54,606 nucleotides of DNA from Marinibaculum pumilum (GCF_042646425.1 NZ_JBHRTR010000049.1:1-54606), one strand, 5' to 3'; positions 16,215-26,400 are shown, counted from the stretch's first letter. Numbers and translations are program-made. The notes: generated by a model not told the origin, from the sequence alone.

Positions 16215-16961
16215 ATGCGGCGCACGATCATCCTGGCGGCGGCCCTGGCGGCCGCCCTGCCCTTCCTGGCGGCCGCGGCGGGCGCGGCGGACAGCGACGA
16301 CAAGGACAAGGGCCCTTCCTTCGGGCCCGACTGCACCGAGCTGCAGAGCGACTACAAGGTCACCGAGGGCAAGGCCGAATACGACTTCGTCACGCCGAAG
16401 AGCGGCGACCCGAAGATCGACACGCAGCTCGCCGCCTTCGTCCGCGGCCTGCGCGAGGCTGCGGTGAAGGAAGGCACCGAGAACCCGCCGCCCCCCGACA
16501 GCTCGATCCAGCAATACACCTTCATGCTGTCCTGCTGGGTGCCCCGCAACGGGCCGGAGATCGCCTCCTACATCTTCGTCGACTACCAGTATACCGGCGG
16601 CGCGCACGGCATCTCCGCCTTCCATACGAAGAGCTACGGCAAGGACGACAACAAGGAGATCGCCCTGGCCGATCTGTTCGCCGACATGGACAAGGCGCTG
16701 CCGGTCCTGTCGGAAGGCGCCATCGCGGCGCTGAAGAAGACCCTGGGCGAGGCGGCCGATGCCGACTGGATCGCCAAGGGCGCCGGCCCGACGGCGGAGA
16801 ATTTCCAGAACTTCGCGATCGGCGAGGATTCCCTGATCCTGCTGTTCGACCAGTACCAGGTCGGCGCCGGCTATATCGGCCTGCAGGAGGTGAAGCTCCC
16901 CTTCGCCAGCCTGGACGGGCTCTGGTCCGACAAGGCGAAGGTACTGCTGGGCCGCAGCTGA
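16215..16961 (+). CDS. Secreted DUF3298/DUF4163-like protein (248 aa)
   Basis: The N-terminal signal peptide (RRTIILAAALAAALPFLAAAAGA) targets it to the periplasm. The rest resembles the DUF4163/DUF3298 (RsiV-like) fold: a two-stranded start (DYKVTEGKAEYDFVTPKSG) and the later motif YQYTGGAHGISAFHTKSYG, followed by LADLFADMD. In this family TGGAHG is the conserved core. Function is unknown; it may bind cell-wall fragments or peptides. Close behind the VWA gene (12-base gap, AGGGAGCGACGGCC before ATG), so it is likely co-expressed with the MoxR/VWA pair. Confidence 0.78.
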   Translation: MRRTIILAAALAAALPFLAAAAGAADSDDKDKGPSFGPDCTELQSDYKVTEGKAEYDFVTPKSGDPKIDTQLAAFVRGLREAAVKEGTENPPPPDSSIQQYTFMLSCWVPRNGPEIASYIFVDYQYTGGAHGISAFHTKSYGKDDNKEIALADLFADMDKALPVLSEGAIAALKKTLGEAADADWIAKGAGPTAENFQNFAIGEDSLILLFDQYQVGAGYIGLQEVKLPFASLDGLWSDKAKVLLGRS

Positions 16962-16971
16962 CGCCAACGCA

Positions 16972-17001
16972 CCGGATGCCGTTGAGGTTTCCGGCATCCG
17001 G
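16972..17001 (+). terminator. Perfect 10-bp hairpin after the DUF4163-like gene
   Basis: CCGGATGCCG (16972-16981) pairs with CGGCATCCGG (16992-17001) across a 10-base loop. A further GGATGCCGG lies just downstream (17021-17029). There is no T run. It sits 10 bases after the gene stop and probably ends or stabilises the transcript. Confidence 0.5.
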
Positions 17002-17080
17002 AAACCACTGCCCGGACTGTCGGATGCCGGCCGCGCGGTGCGTCGTACCGGCGAATTGAAACGGCAGCCGGGAGCACAGC

Positions 17081-17521
17081 ATGCCCAACACGATCCGCCT
17101 TCACCGCGTCTTCGCCGCAAAGCCGGAAAAGCTCTATCGCGCCTTCGTCGAGGCGGATGCGATGGCGAGCTGGCTGCCGCCATACGGCTTCGTCTGCACT
17201 GTCCACGAACTGGAGGCGAAGGCCGGCGGCACGCACAGGATGTCGTTCCGGAACTTCAGCACGGGCGAGAGCCATTCCTTCGGCGGCACCTATCTCGAGC
17301 TCGTCCCGGGGGAACGCCTCGTCTACACGGACAGGTTCGACGATCCGGACCTGCCCGGCGAGATGACAGTCACGGTGACCCTGAAGGCGGTGTCGGTCGG
17401 TACCGAGCTGCATGTCGAGCAGCAGGGGATCCCCGACCTCATCCCGGTCGAGGCCTGTCATCTGGGCTGGCAGGATTCGCTGCAGAAACTCGCCCTGCTC
17501 GTGACACCGGAGATCCCGTAG
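17081..17521 (+). CDS. SRPBCC/AHSA1-like domain protein (146 aa)
   Basis: A START-like helix-grip protein of the AHSA1 family, which binds hydrophobic ligands; the role of bacterial members is mostly unknown. It begins PNTIRLHRVFAAKPEKLYRAFVEADAMASWLPP, the classic N-terminus of these proteins, then has beta strands THRMSFRNFSTGESHSFGG, the strand GERLVYTDRFDD and the closing helix CHLGWQDSLQKLALLV. The whole fold fits in 146 residues, full length for the family. No partner is obvious in the neighbourhood. It converges with the LysE gene downstream (15-base gap). Confidence 0.85.
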   Translation: MPNTIRLHRVFAAKPEKLYRAFVEADAMASWLPPYGFVCTVHELEAKAGGTHRMSFRNFSTGESHSFGGTYLELVPGERLVYTDRFDDPDLPGEMTVTVTLKAVSVGTELHVEQQGIPDLIPVEACHLGWQDSLQKLALLVTPEIP

Positions 17522-17536
17522 CGCGGCAGGCCGTTG

Positions 17537-18163
17537 TCAGGCGGTCGCCCGTCGCCAAAGGGCGGTCGTCACTCCGGCCGCGACCAGCAGGCTGCCGCCG
17601 ACCCGGTTCACCGTCCGCTGCACTTCCGGCCGCCGGATGGTGCGCCGGGCGCCGGAGGCCAGCAGCGCGAAGCCCAGCGCGTTCAGGGTGGCGAGGCCGA
17701 CGAAGGTCGCCTCCATGACCGCGAACTGCGGCAGCAGCGGCCGCCCCGCCTCCAGGAACTGCGGCAGGAAAGCGACGAAGAAGACGATTCCCTTCGGGTT
17801 CAGCGCGGTGACGAGGAAGGCATGGCCGAACATGCGGCGGCGGTTGAAGTCCGGCAGCGCCAGTTGCGCCGGGTCGCCGACCGGCGCGCGCCACAGCTTG
17901 ATCCCCAGCCAGACCAGATAGGCCGCGCCGAGCCATTTCAGCACGGTGAACAGCATCGCCGAGGTGGCGAGCAATGCGCCGAGGCCCGCCAGGGAGGCGG
18001 TCATCGCGACGAAATCGCCCAGCGCCACGCCGGCCACAACCGACAGGGCCGCCCGCCGGCCATGCGCCAGGGCATAGGAGACGACCAGCAGCACGGTCGG
18101 TCCGGGCAGCACCAGCAGGGCGCCGGCGGCCAGCGCGAAGGCCAGCCAAAGATCGAAGGACAT
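17537..18163 (-). CDS. LysE/RhtB-family exporter
   Basis: A 208-residue amino acid or homoserine-type exporter of the inner membrane with about six hydrophobic segments. It starts MSFDLWLAFALAAGALLVLPGP and has the LysE signature PGPTVLLVVSYALAHGRRAAL and the FLVTALNPKGIVFFVAFLPQF motif. ATG at 18163 was taken since AGGAGCGG precedes it, while the longer frame has no ribosome site. Substrate unknown. Confidence 0.88.
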   Translation of the reverse strand: MSFDLWLAFALAAGALLVLPGPTVLLVVSYALAHGRRAALSVVAGVALGDFVAMTASLAGLGALLATSAMLFTVLKWLGAAYLVWLGIKLWRAPVGDPAQLALPDFNRRRMFGHAFLVTALNPKGIVFFVAFLPQFLEAGRPLLPQFAVMEATFVGLATLNALGFALLASGARRTIRRPEVQRTVNRVGGSLLVAAGVTTALWRRATA

Positions 18164-18290
18164 GGGACCGCTCCTGACCCGGAATCTGAGAGCGGCCAGT
18201 GATCCACAGCCCGGCCGGGACTGCAAGGCCCGGCCGGGCAGCGGGAACGGGACGGGTCAGGTCACCTGAATCAATCCCAGTTTCCCTGAA

Positions 18291-18695
18291 TCAGTCCCAG
18301 TGCGGCAGCTTCTCCAGCTGCTCGTTGGTCAGCTGCGTCGCCAGGCGGCCGTCGCGCAAGGTGATCTGGTCCAGGCCCAGGATCACCTCCCGGTCGCCGA
18401 TGCCCAGGAAGCCGCCGACCTCGGTGGAGATCGCGACGATCTGGCCGTCCGCACCGGACAGGATGTCGTCGACCGTGCCGATCACCTCGCCCTGGGCGTT
18501 CACGATCTCCATCCCCTCGACCTGCTCCACCCGCAGCTCGATGCCGGGGACCGTCAGGTCGTCATTGTCGACCTCCAGATACCGCACCGCGCTGCCGCCG
18601 GGGTCTGCCGCGATCGCCTGGCCGGTGAACAGCACCGCCGTCGCCAGAATCGCCATCGTCAGGCCCGGGCGGGCTGTCGGTCCATCGTTCCGCAT
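18291..18695 (-). CDS. Secreted PRC-barrel domain protein
   Basis: 134 residues: a signal peptide (TMAILATAVLFTGQAIA, cleavage near AADPGG) and a PRC-barrel fold (MEIVNAQGEVIGTVDDILSGADGQIVAISTEVGGFLGIGDREVIL). In Alphaproteobacteria such proteins are found in the periplasm and their function is mostly unknown; photosynthetic relatives use the barrel in the reaction centre H subunit. The ATG at 18695 is preceded by AAGGAGGCAGG, a strong ribosome site. It is apart from its neighbours, probably monocistronic. Confidence 0.82.
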   Translation of the reverse strand: MRNDGPTARPGLTMAILATAVLFTGQAIAADPGGSAVRYLEVDNDDLTVPGIELRVEQVEGMEIVNAQGEVIGTVDDILSGADGQIVAISTEVGGFLGIGDREVILGLDQITLRDGRLATQLTNEQLEKLPHWD

Positions 18696-18777
18696 CTTCC
18701 TGCCTCCTTGCTATCTGCGCGGCTACAACACGCAAGCGAGGCGGAAGGTTGCGCGGCAGGCCGCGACGGCCGCCGGC

Positions 18778-19971
18778 TCAGGTCTCCGGCAGCACCGCGG
18801 CGTCATGGCCGAAGATCGGCGCAATCGCCTTGAACGACCAGTCGGTGGAGCCCTGCGCCATCTCCGCGTCGCGGGCGGCCTGGGCCGGCCCGTCGGGCAG
18901 GTGGAAGCGCTGCTTGTTCGTGGTCGCCAGGCCCTGGACATGGCTGGTGCGCGGCAGGCGGATGCGCTCGTAGCGCAGCAGCGCCGCCGGCACGTCGTCC
19001 GGCGCCGCCGCCAGGCAGGCGGCCAGGCAGGCGCCGTCCTCGATCGCCTGCGCGGCGCCCTGCGCGATGAAGGGCAGCATGGCATGGCAGGAATCGCCTA
19101 GCAGGGTGACCCGGCCATCGCTCCACCGCGCCATCGGCGGATGGTCGAACAATCCCCACACGAAGGTCTCGTCGACCGAGCCGATGATTTCCCGCACCAG
19201 CGGGTGCCAGCCCTCGAAGGCGGCCAGCACGTCGGCCACCGCGCCGGGCTCGGTCCAGGATTCCGCGGTCCAGGTGTCGCGGTCGATCACCGAGACGAAA
19301 TTGAACAGCGCACCGCCGCGCACATAGTAGTGCACGAAATGGTTGCCCGGGCCGAGCCAGGCCACCGCCTCCACCGGCAGGTCCAGATGCGCCAGCCGGT
19401 CCGCCGGCACCAGGCCGCGATAGGCGATGCAGCCGGTGAATTGCGGCCGGTCCCGGTCGAACAAAGCCGCCCGCACGGCGGAGCGGATGCCGTCGGCGCC
19501 GACCACTGCATCCGCCGTGACGGTCGTGCCGTTGGCGAACCGCGCCTCGGCCCGGTCGTCATGGGTCGCGACCGCGGTCAGCCGGTGGCCCAGATGCAGG
19601 CGCTCGGTCGGCAACTGCGCGGCCAGGGCCGCCAGCAGGTCGGCGCGATGGACATGGTAGTAGGGCGCGCCGAAGGCCTCGATCGCGGCATCGCCCAGGT
19701 CGGTGCGCAGCAGGGTCCGGCCGTCGTCCCAGCGGCGCTGATGCCAATGGCCCGGGCGCACGCCGATACGCGCCAGCACCGGCTCCAGGCCGATGCGGTG
19801 CAGGATGCGCGACGCGTTCGGCGCCACCTGGATGCCGGCGCCGACTTCCCGGAGGTCCGCCGCCTGCTCATAGACATGCGCGTCGATGCCCGCATCCAGC
19901 AGCGACAGCGCCGCCGCCAGCCCGCCGATGCCGCCACCGACCACCGCAACCGACAGATCGCGAACCGTCAC
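18778..19971 (-). CDS. FAD-dependent monooxygenase (salicylate/6-hydroxynicotinate hydroxylase type)
   Basis: A 397-residue flavoprotein of the aromatic-ring hydroxylase class. It shows the Rossmann motif VAVVGGGIGGLAAALSLLDAG at the N-terminus, the DG motif VVGADGIRSAVR, and the second FAD motif VTLLGDSCHAMLPFIAQGAAQAIEDGA. The substrate region around the mid-protein (TGCIAYRGLVPADRL) resembles salicylate 1-hydroxylase and 6-hydroxynicotinate 3-monooxygenase, but the substrate cannot be told. No ring-cleavage or other catabolic genes are adjacent. Divergent from nothing; the gene before it is the DUF1127 gene on the same strand. Confidence 0.88.
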   Translation of the reverse strand: MTVRDLSVAVVGGGIGGLAAALSLLDAGIDAHVYEQAADLREVGAGIQVAPNASRILHRIGLEPVLARIGVRPGHWHQRRWDDGRTLLRTDLGDAAIEAFGAPYYHVHRADLLAALAAQLPTERLHLGHRLTAVATHDDRAEARFANGTTVTADAVVGADGIRSAVRAALFDRDRPQFTGCIAYRGLVPADRLAHLDLPVEAVAWLGPGNHFVHYYVRGGALFNFVSVIDRDTWTAESWTEPGAVADVLAAFEGWHPLVREIIGSVDETFVWGLFDHPPMARWSDGRVTLLGDSCHAMLPFIAQGAAQAIEDGACLAACLAAAPDDVPAALLRYERIRLPRTSHVQGLATTNKQRFHLPDGPAQAARDAEMAQGSTDWSFKAIAPIFGHDAAVLPET

Positions 19972-20113
19972 CTTGCCTTCCTCCGCTCACGGATGCCGGC
20001 CGGCATCGAAGCTGGCCGCCACAGACGGTAGCCTCCGCATTCCGCCGGCGGCAACCGGCAGGCCCTGCCGGCGGCTGCATCCAGGGCGAGGGCTGACGCA
20101 TCACCCGCGCCGC

Positions 20114-20527
20114 TCAGGCGGCGCTGCGGCCGCCCGTCGTCCGATCCGGAATCCGCGCGACCGCATCCGGCAGGCGCGGATCGGGTCTCGGCACCAGGAC
20201 ATGGATGTCGGCGGCCGCCGGCCCCACATCGAGCCGCGGCCGGAACTGCTCGGGCTGGCGCGCCGCCTCTCGGATCGCCGCGCGGGACAGGCCGATATCG
20301 TGCAGCAGGCGGTCGTCCAGGGCGTTCAGCTGGCGCACGGTGGCCGCCCGGCGGTACAGCCGGTGCAGGGCACGCGCCGGCACGGCCGCAGCGGCCAGGA
20401 CGGTGCCGGCCGCAGCAGCGATCCGGTCCATCGTCTCCGCCATGGCGGCGACCCGCGCCTCGTTGTGGCCGCGCTGGATCTCCTGGAAGCGCGCGTCGCT
20501 GCTGAGCCAGTAGTAATAGGGTCCCAT
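20114..20527 (-). CDS. DUF1127 (YjiS-like) domain protein, 137 aa
   Basis: The start at 20527 has a GGGAGAAGAGAG ribosome site, and the longer frame upstream lacks one. Residues about 75-100 hold the DUF1127 motif RQLNALDDRLLHDIGLSRAAI. DUF1127 proteins are small Arg-rich proteins tied to phosphate, RNA or stress responses in Alphaproteobacteria. The N-terminal MGPYYYWLSSDARFQEIQRG is a variant leader and there is an Ala-rich middle. It is divergent from a GcvA-type LysR gene across a 203-base spacer with long inverted repeats, which points to control by that regulator. Confidence 0.8.
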   Translation of the reverse strand: MGPYYYWLSSDARFQEIQRGHNEARVAAMAETMDRIAAAAGTVLAAAAVPARALHRLYRRAATVRQLNALDDRLLHDIGLSRAAIREAARQPEQFRPRLDVGPAAADIHVLVPRPDPRLPDAVARIPDRTTGGRSAA

Positions 20528-20552
20528 CTCTCTTCTCCCGATCGGGGCGCGG

Positions 20553-20677
20553 ATAAGATTTTCTGGATGCCTGTCCGCGTCACGAGATTGCGATTCCGTT
20601 CGACAACCGGGAGAATGGTGATGAGAACCGGTCGCGACAAACGACTTATCCTGCCGCGACGGATTAGAGAATCTTAT
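20553..20677. promoter_or_regulatory. Inverted repeat pair between DUF1127 and LysR genes (candidate operators)
   Basis: ATAAGATTTTCT (20553-20564) and AGAGAATCTTAT (20666-20677) are inverted copies, 11 of 12 bases matching. A further CTTATC at 20645-20650 is the inverse of GATAAG at 20552-20557. These lie in the divergent region of the DUF1127 and GcvA-like genes, where LysR regulators usually bind. The role is inferred. Confidence 0.5.
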
Positions 20678-20730
20678 GCGACGGCCGGTCCGCACCGCTG
20701 CACCGGCCATTGCCGCGAAAGGAGCCGGCG

Positions 20731-21729
20731 ATGCCGCGCCGCCTGCCGCCGCTGAACGCCCTGCGGGCCTTCGAGGCCGCCGCCCGCCATCTGAGCTTCA
20801 AGGATGCCGCCGACGAACTGGGCGTCACGCCGGCCGCCGTCAGCCAGCAGGTGAAGCTGCTGGAGGAACATGTCGGCGCCGCCCTGTTCCGCCGGCTGAC
20901 CCGCGCCCTGGTGCTGACCGAGACGGCGCAGCTGGCCCTGCCCGCCCTGCGCGCCGGTTTCGACCATCTGGCCGATGCCGCGGAGATCCTGTCCAGCGAC
21001 ACGCGGCAGAGCGTGCTGACGGTCAGCGTCGCGCCCTCCTTCGGCGCGAAATGGCTGGTGCCGCGGCTGTCGCGGTTCCAGGCCGCGCATCCCGATATCG
21101 ACGTGCTGATCGACGCTGCCGACCGGCTGGTGGATTTCGAACGCGACACGGTGGACATGGCCCTGCGCTTCGGCCCCGGCGGCTATCCCGGACTGGTGGT
21201 GGAGCGGCTGTTCGCCGACCGCCTGTTCCCGGTCTGCAGCCCGGCGCTGCTGAAGGGCGCGCATCCGCTGCGGCTGCCGGAGGATCTGCGCCACCATCAC
21301 CTGATCCACTACCAGAAGCCGCAGTTGAGCGATGCCGACCCGGCCTGGGCGATGTGGCTGCGCGCCGCCGGGGTGGAAGGGGTCGACGGCACGCGGGGGC
21401 CGCGCTTCTCCGCCCATACCCTGGCGCTGGAGGCGGCGGTCGCCGGCCAGGGCGTGGCGCTGGTGGAGAGCAGCCTGGTGGAGGACGACCTGGCCTCCGG
21501 CCGGCTGGTCCGCCCCTTCGCCGAGGTCGCGCAGATGGAGACCGAGTTCTCCTACAACATCGTCTATCCGCAGGCCCGCGCGCAGCAGCCCAAGATCCGG
21601 CATTTCCGCGACTGGGTACTGGCGGAGGCCCGCGCCTTCCTGGGCGTCCAGGACCGCCCGCGGGATGACGATGCGGGGGCCGTCGCCGGGGAGGCCGCAG
21701 AGGACGGGCTGAGCAACGCTGCGGAATAG
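20731..21729 (+). CDS. LysR-family regulator (GcvA-like)
   Basis: A 332-residue regulator. It starts at ATG 20731 after AAAGGAG (an in-frame upstream start lacks this). The winged helix-turn-helix is LNALRAFEAAARHLSFKDAADELGVTPAAVSQQVKLLEEHVGAALFRR, with the family triplet PAAVSQQ. The ligand-binding domain has LTVSVAPSFGAKWLVPRLSRFQ, as in GcvA. It is divergent from the DUF1127 gene and 108 bases before the GMC oxidoreductase gene on the same strand; it may regulate either. The C-terminal 25 residues are a polar extension. Confidence 0.9.
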   Translation: MPRRLPPLNALRAFEAAARHLSFKDAADELGVTPAAVSQQVKLLEEHVGAALFRRLTRALVLTETAQLALPALRAGFDHLADAAEILSSDTRQSVLTVSVAPSFGAKWLVPRLSRFQAAHPDIDVLIDAADRLVDFERDTVDMALRFGPGGYPGLVVERLFADRLFPVCSPALLKGAHPLRLPEDLRHHHLIHYQKPQLSDADPAWAMWLRAAGVEGVDGTRGPRFSAHTLALEAAVAGQGVALVESSLVEDDLASGRLVRPFAEVAQMETEFSYNIVYPQARAQQPKIRHFRDWVLAEARAFLGVQDRPRDDDAGAVAGEAAEDGLSNAAE

Positions 21730-21837
21730 GAGGCGGCGCCTCCCGGCGCTCCGGCATTGGCGCTGCGACCGGCGCTCTCCTAAAGTGATGTGCGGCCGTC
21801 GGCGGAAGACCGGTGCCGCGTCAGGGAGAGGGGGCAG

Positions 21838-23436
21838 ATGTACGACTATGTCATCGTGGGCGCCGGCTCGGCGGGCTGCGTGCTCGCCGCGCGTCTGACC
21901 GAGGATCCGCAGGTCAAGGTCTGCCTGCTGGAGGCCGGGCCGCGGGACCGCGATCCGAAAATCCACATGCCGGCCGGCTTCGCCCAGCTGGTCGACTCGG
22001 AGCTGAACTGGCAGTTCGACACGGTGCCGCAGCCGCATTGCGACGGCCGTACCATGTTCCAGCCGCGCGGCCGCACCCTGGGCGGCTCCAGCTCAATCAA
22101 CGCGCAGCTCTACATCCGCGGCCACCGCCTGGACTACGACCTGTGGCGACAGATGGGCAATCGCGGCTGGGGCTTCGACGACGTGCTGCCCTATTTCCGC
22201 AGGGCGGAGGGCAATGTCCGCGGCGCCGACCCGCTGCATGGCGCCGACGGCCCGCTGGGGGTGGCGGAACAGACCGGCCCGCTGGACCTGTCGCTGCGCT
22301 TCGTACAGGCCTGCACCGAGGCGGGCATCCCGGCCAACCCCGACTTCAACGGCGCGGAACAGGAGGGCGCGGGGCTGTACCAGGTCACCCATCGCCGTGT
22401 CCGCCGCTGCAGCGCTGCCGTGGCCTATCTGCATCCCGCGATGCGGCGGCCGAACCTGACCGTGATGACCGGGGCAAGGGCGCTGCGCATCCTGGTCGAG
22501 CAGCGCCGCGCGACCGGCGTGGAATATGCCGGCCGCGGCGTCGTCGCGCAGCTGCGGGCGGAGCGCGAGGTGCTGCTCTGCGCCGGCGCCTTCCAGTCGC
22601 CGCAGCTCCTGCTGCTGTCGGGCATCGGCCCGGCCGAAGGGATCGCCGCGCATGGCATCGCCGTGCGCCACGACCTGCCGGGGGTGGGCCGGAACCTGCA
22701 GGACCATGTCAATGTCGACGTCCACCGCCTGGCCACCGGCGGCCGCACATATGACGGGCTGACCAGGCTCTGGCCGATGCTGCGCACCGCCCTGCAGTAC
22801 TACACCCGGCGCAGCGGGCCCGGCGCCTCGGTGCTGGCGGAGGGCGGCGCCTTCGTCCGCACCGACCCGGCGCTGGCGGCGCCGGACGTGCAATTCCACT
22901 TCATCCCCGCCATCGTCATCGACCATGGCCGGGTGAAGCATCCGGGCCGCGGCGTCTCGCTGCATGTCTGCGCCCTGCGGCCGGAGAGCCGCGGCGAGGT
23001 GCGCCTGGCCAGCGCCGATCCGCTGGCGCCACCGGCGATCGACCCGAACTACCTGGCCGAGCGGCAGGACCTGGAGACCCTGGTGCGCGGCCTGCGCAAG
23101 GCGCAGGAGGTGCTGGCGGCGCCGGCCTTCGCGGGCCTGCTGGGGGAGGAGTTCGCCCCCGGCCCGGGCCTGTCGGACGCGGAGCTGCAGGCCTATTGCC
23201 GGCGCACGGCGGAAACCATCTACCATCCGGTCGGCACCTGCCGGATGGGCAGCGATGCGCTGGCCGTCGTCGACGACGAGCTGCGGCTGCGCGGGCTGGA
23301 CGGGCTGCGGGTGGTCGATGCCTCGGTGATGCCGTCCATCGTCGGCGGCAATACCAACGCGCCGGTGATCATGATCGCCGAGAAGGCCGCGGACCTGATC
23401 CGCGGCAGGGCGATGGCGGCGGCGGACGCCGCCTGA
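21838..23436 (+). CDS. GMC-family FAD oxidoreductase (choline dehydrogenase-like)
   Basis: A 532-residue FAD-dependent alcohol/choline dehydrogenase-type enzyme. The N-terminus MYDYVIVGAGSAGCVLAARL carries the FAD motif, GRTLGGSSSINAQLYIRGH is GMC signature 1, and ERE...LCAGAFQSPQLLLLSGIGP is signature 2. The catalytic His is in TIYHPVGTCRMG and the second in GNTNAPVIMIAEKAADLI. The start at 21838 has AGGGAGAGGGGG upstream. Substrate unknown; betaine aldehyde genes are absent nearby. Possibly controlled by the LysR gene upstream. Confidence 0.9.
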   Translation: MYDYVIVGAGSAGCVLAARLTEDPQVKVCLLEAGPRDRDPKIHMPAGFAQLVDSELNWQFDTVPQPHCDGRTMFQPRGRTLGGSSSINAQLYIRGHRLDYDLWRQMGNRGWGFDDVLPYFRRAEGNVRGADPLHGADGPLGVAEQTGPLDLSLRFVQACTEAGIPANPDFNGAEQEGAGLYQVTHRRVRRCSAAVAYLHPAMRRPNLTVMTGARALRILVEQRRATGVEYAGRGVVAQLRAEREVLLCAGAFQSPQLLLLSGIGPAEGIAAHGIAVRHDLPGVGRNLQDHVNVDVHRLATGGRTYDGLTRLWPMLRTALQYYTRRSGPGASVLAEGGAFVRTDPALAAPDVQFHFIPAIVIDHGRVKHPGRGVSLHVCALRPESRGEVRLASADPLAPPAIDPNYLAERQDLETLVRGLRKAQEVLAAPAFAGLLGEEFAPGPGLSDAELQAYCRRTAETIYHPVGTCRMGSDALAVVDDELRLRGLDGLRVVDASVMPSIVGGNTNAPVIMIAEKAADLIRGRAMAAADAA

Positions 23437-23453
23437 GGCCGCGACGGAGTCGA

Positions 23454-26400
23454 TCAGCGGAAGTTGCGGCCGTCGGGAAAGTCCACTTTGACCGCCGGGC
23501 TGCCCGCATCCGGGCCAGGCCGCGCCGGGGCCAGCACCTCCGGCGGGCGTGCAGGATGGCGCTTCTGGCGGCTGCGCAGCGCGGCGACGACCTTGGCGTT
23601 GGGCGGCCGCCGCGGCTCGTCGGCCCGCGCCATCGCCCCATCGAAGCCCGTCATATCGAAGCCGGGCTTTTCGAAGCCGGGCATGTCGACCGTCCGCGGC
23701 GCCGTCTCCTCCGCCGGCGGCGGTGCCGGACCGTCCAGCTCCGCCAGCCAGGCCAGGCGGTCGGAGAGGTCCTGCAGCTGGTCCGCGATGACGTGGATCA
23801 CCAGCCCCTCGCGCTGCAGCCTGCCCCGCACCAGCAGCAGCCGGGCGCCCATCACGTCGCGGCGGAAGCGTTCGAACATGGCGGGCCAGATCACCACGTT
23901 CGCCACCCCGGTCTCGTCCTCCAGGGTGGCGAAGATCACCCCGCTGGCGGTGCCCGGCCGCTGCCGCACCAGCACCAGGCCGGCCACCGCGACGCGGGAT
24001 TCGTCCTTCGCCTGCGCCAGCCAGGACGCGGGCCTCAGGTCGGGAATGCTGCCGCCCGCGCCGCCCAGCACCGGCCGCAGAAGCTGCATCGGATGCGCCT
24101 TCAGCGACAGCCGCAGCTGCGCATAGTCGTGCAGCACATGTTCGCCCAGCGCCATCGGCGGCAGCGCCACCTCCGGCTCCGCGCCGCCGTCCAGCGCCGG
24201 GCGGTTGCTGCCGCGGCCGCCGATGGCCGCCCGCTCCGCCGCCTCGGCATGGGCGAACAGCGGCAGCGGGCCTTCGCGCAGCGCCGCCGCCTGCCATTCC
24301 GCGCGGCGGCGGTCCAGGCCGACGGAGCGGAAGGCATCCGCCGCGGCCAGCCCCTGCAGCACCTGCGCCCCCAGCCCGCTGCGGCGGTGCAGGTCCGCCA
24401 TGTCGCGGAACGGGCCGTCCCGGCGGGCGGCGATCAGGCGGGCGATGTCGATCTCCCGCGCGCCCTTCACCTGGCGGAAGCCGAGCCGCAGGGCGGCACC
24501 GTCCGCCGGCAGCGGCCCCCCGCCTTTTCCCGGCCCCCTTGAGCTGCCGAGCGGTTCCAGGGTGCAGTCCCAGCCGCTGTGGTTCACGTCGACGGGGCGC
24601 ACCTGCACGCCATGGTCGCGGGCGTCGCGCACCAGCTGCGCCGGGGCGTAGAAGCCCATCGGCTGGGCGTTCAGGATCGCGCAGGCGAAGACCGCCGGAT
24701 AGTGCCGTTTCAGCCAGGCGGAGACATAGACCAGCAGCGCGAAGCTGGCGGCATGGCTTTCCGGGAAGCCGTATTCGCCGAAGCCCTCGATCTGCTGGAA
24801 GCAGCGTTCGGCGAAGTCGCGCTCATAGCCCCGCGCCACCATCCCCTCCACCAGCTTGCGCTGGAATTCGTGGATCGTGCCGACCTTGCGGAAGGTCGCC
24901 ATGGCGCGGCGCAGCCGGTCGGCTTCCGACGGGGTGAAGCCGGCGGCGACGATGGCGATCTTCATCGCCTGCTCCTGGAACAGCGGCACGCCAAGGGTCT
25001 TGCCCAGCACCGCCTCCAGCGCCTTGGAGGGATAGGTCACCCGTTCCTCGCCATGGCGGCGGCGCAGATAGGGATGCACCATGTCGCCCTGGATCGGCCC
25101 CGGGCGGACGATCGCCACCTCGATCACCAGGTCGTAGAAGTTGCGCGGCTTCAGCCGCGGCAGCATGGTCATCTGCGCCCGGCTTTCCACCTGGAAGACG
25201 CCGATGGAATCCGCCCGGCAGAGCATGTCGTAGACCCGCGGGTCGTCGGGCGGCAGGCTCGCCAGGTCCAGCCGGCGGCCGTGATGGGCGGCGATCAGGT
25301 CGAAGGCCTTGGCGATGCAGGTCAGCATGCCCAGCGCCAGCACGTCGATCTTCAGCATGCCGACCGCGTCCAGGTCGTCCTTGTCCCATTCGATGACGGT
25401 GCGGTCCTCCATCGCCGCATTCTCGATCGGCACCATCTCCGACAGCGGGCCGGCGGTGATGACGAAGCCGCCGACATGCTGCGACAGGTGGCGGGGAAAG
25501 CCGGTCAGGTCCTGCGCCAGCCGGATCGCGGTGGCGAGCAGCGGGTCCGACGGGTCCAGCCCGCCCTGGCGAATGTGATCCTCCTCCACCCCCTCGCGGC
25601 CGAAGCCCCAGACGGTGCGCGCCAGCACGCCGACGGCGTCCTGCGACAGGCCCAGCGCCTTGCCCACGTCGCGGATCGCGCTGCGGCCGCGATAGCAGAT
25701 CACCGTCGCCGCCAGGGCGGCACGGTCGCGGCCGTACTTGTCGTAGATGTACTGGATCACCTCCTCGCGGCGCTCATGCTCGAAATCGACGTCGATGTCC
25801 GGCGGCTCGTTGCGCTCGGCAGAGACGAAGCGCTCGAACAGCAGGTCCACCGCATCCGGGTCGACCGCGGTGATGCCCAGGCAGTAGCAGACCGCGGAAT
25901 TGGCCGCCGAGCCGCGGCCCTGGCAGAGGATTCCGCGCGACCGCGCGAAGCGCACGATGTCGTGCACGGTCAGGAAATAGGGGGCGTAGTTCAGGCTGCC
26001 GATCAAGGTCAGTTCGTGCGCCAGCACCCGGCGGATCTTCTGCGGCACGCCGTCGGGATAGCGCGCCCGCGCGCCCTCCCAGGTCAGCCGCTGCAGCGCC
26101 GCCTGCGGCGGCTCGCCCGCCGGCCCCGCCTCGCGCGGATATTCGTAGGCCAGTTCGTCCAGGGAGAAGCGGCAGCTTTCCGCCACCGCGCAGGTGCGCG
26201 CCACGGCCTCCGGATGGCGGCGGAACAGGGCCGCCATCTCCGCCGCCGGCTTCAGGTGGCGTTCGGCATTGGCGAACAGCCGGCGGCCGGCCGTGGCCAG
26301 GGTGCAGCCCTCGCGGATGCAGGTCAGCACGTCCTGCAGCGGCCGCCGGCCTGGGCTGTGGTAGTGCACGTCGTTGCCGGCGACCAGGTCCAGGCCGCTG

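Noticed and set aside
22093..24297. A 734-codon open frame on the minus strand over the GMC gene
   Set aside because: It overlaps the GMC gene and the dnaE2 end in a wrong frame and lacks a ribosome site. The GMC and DnaE2 motifs are clear in the other frames.
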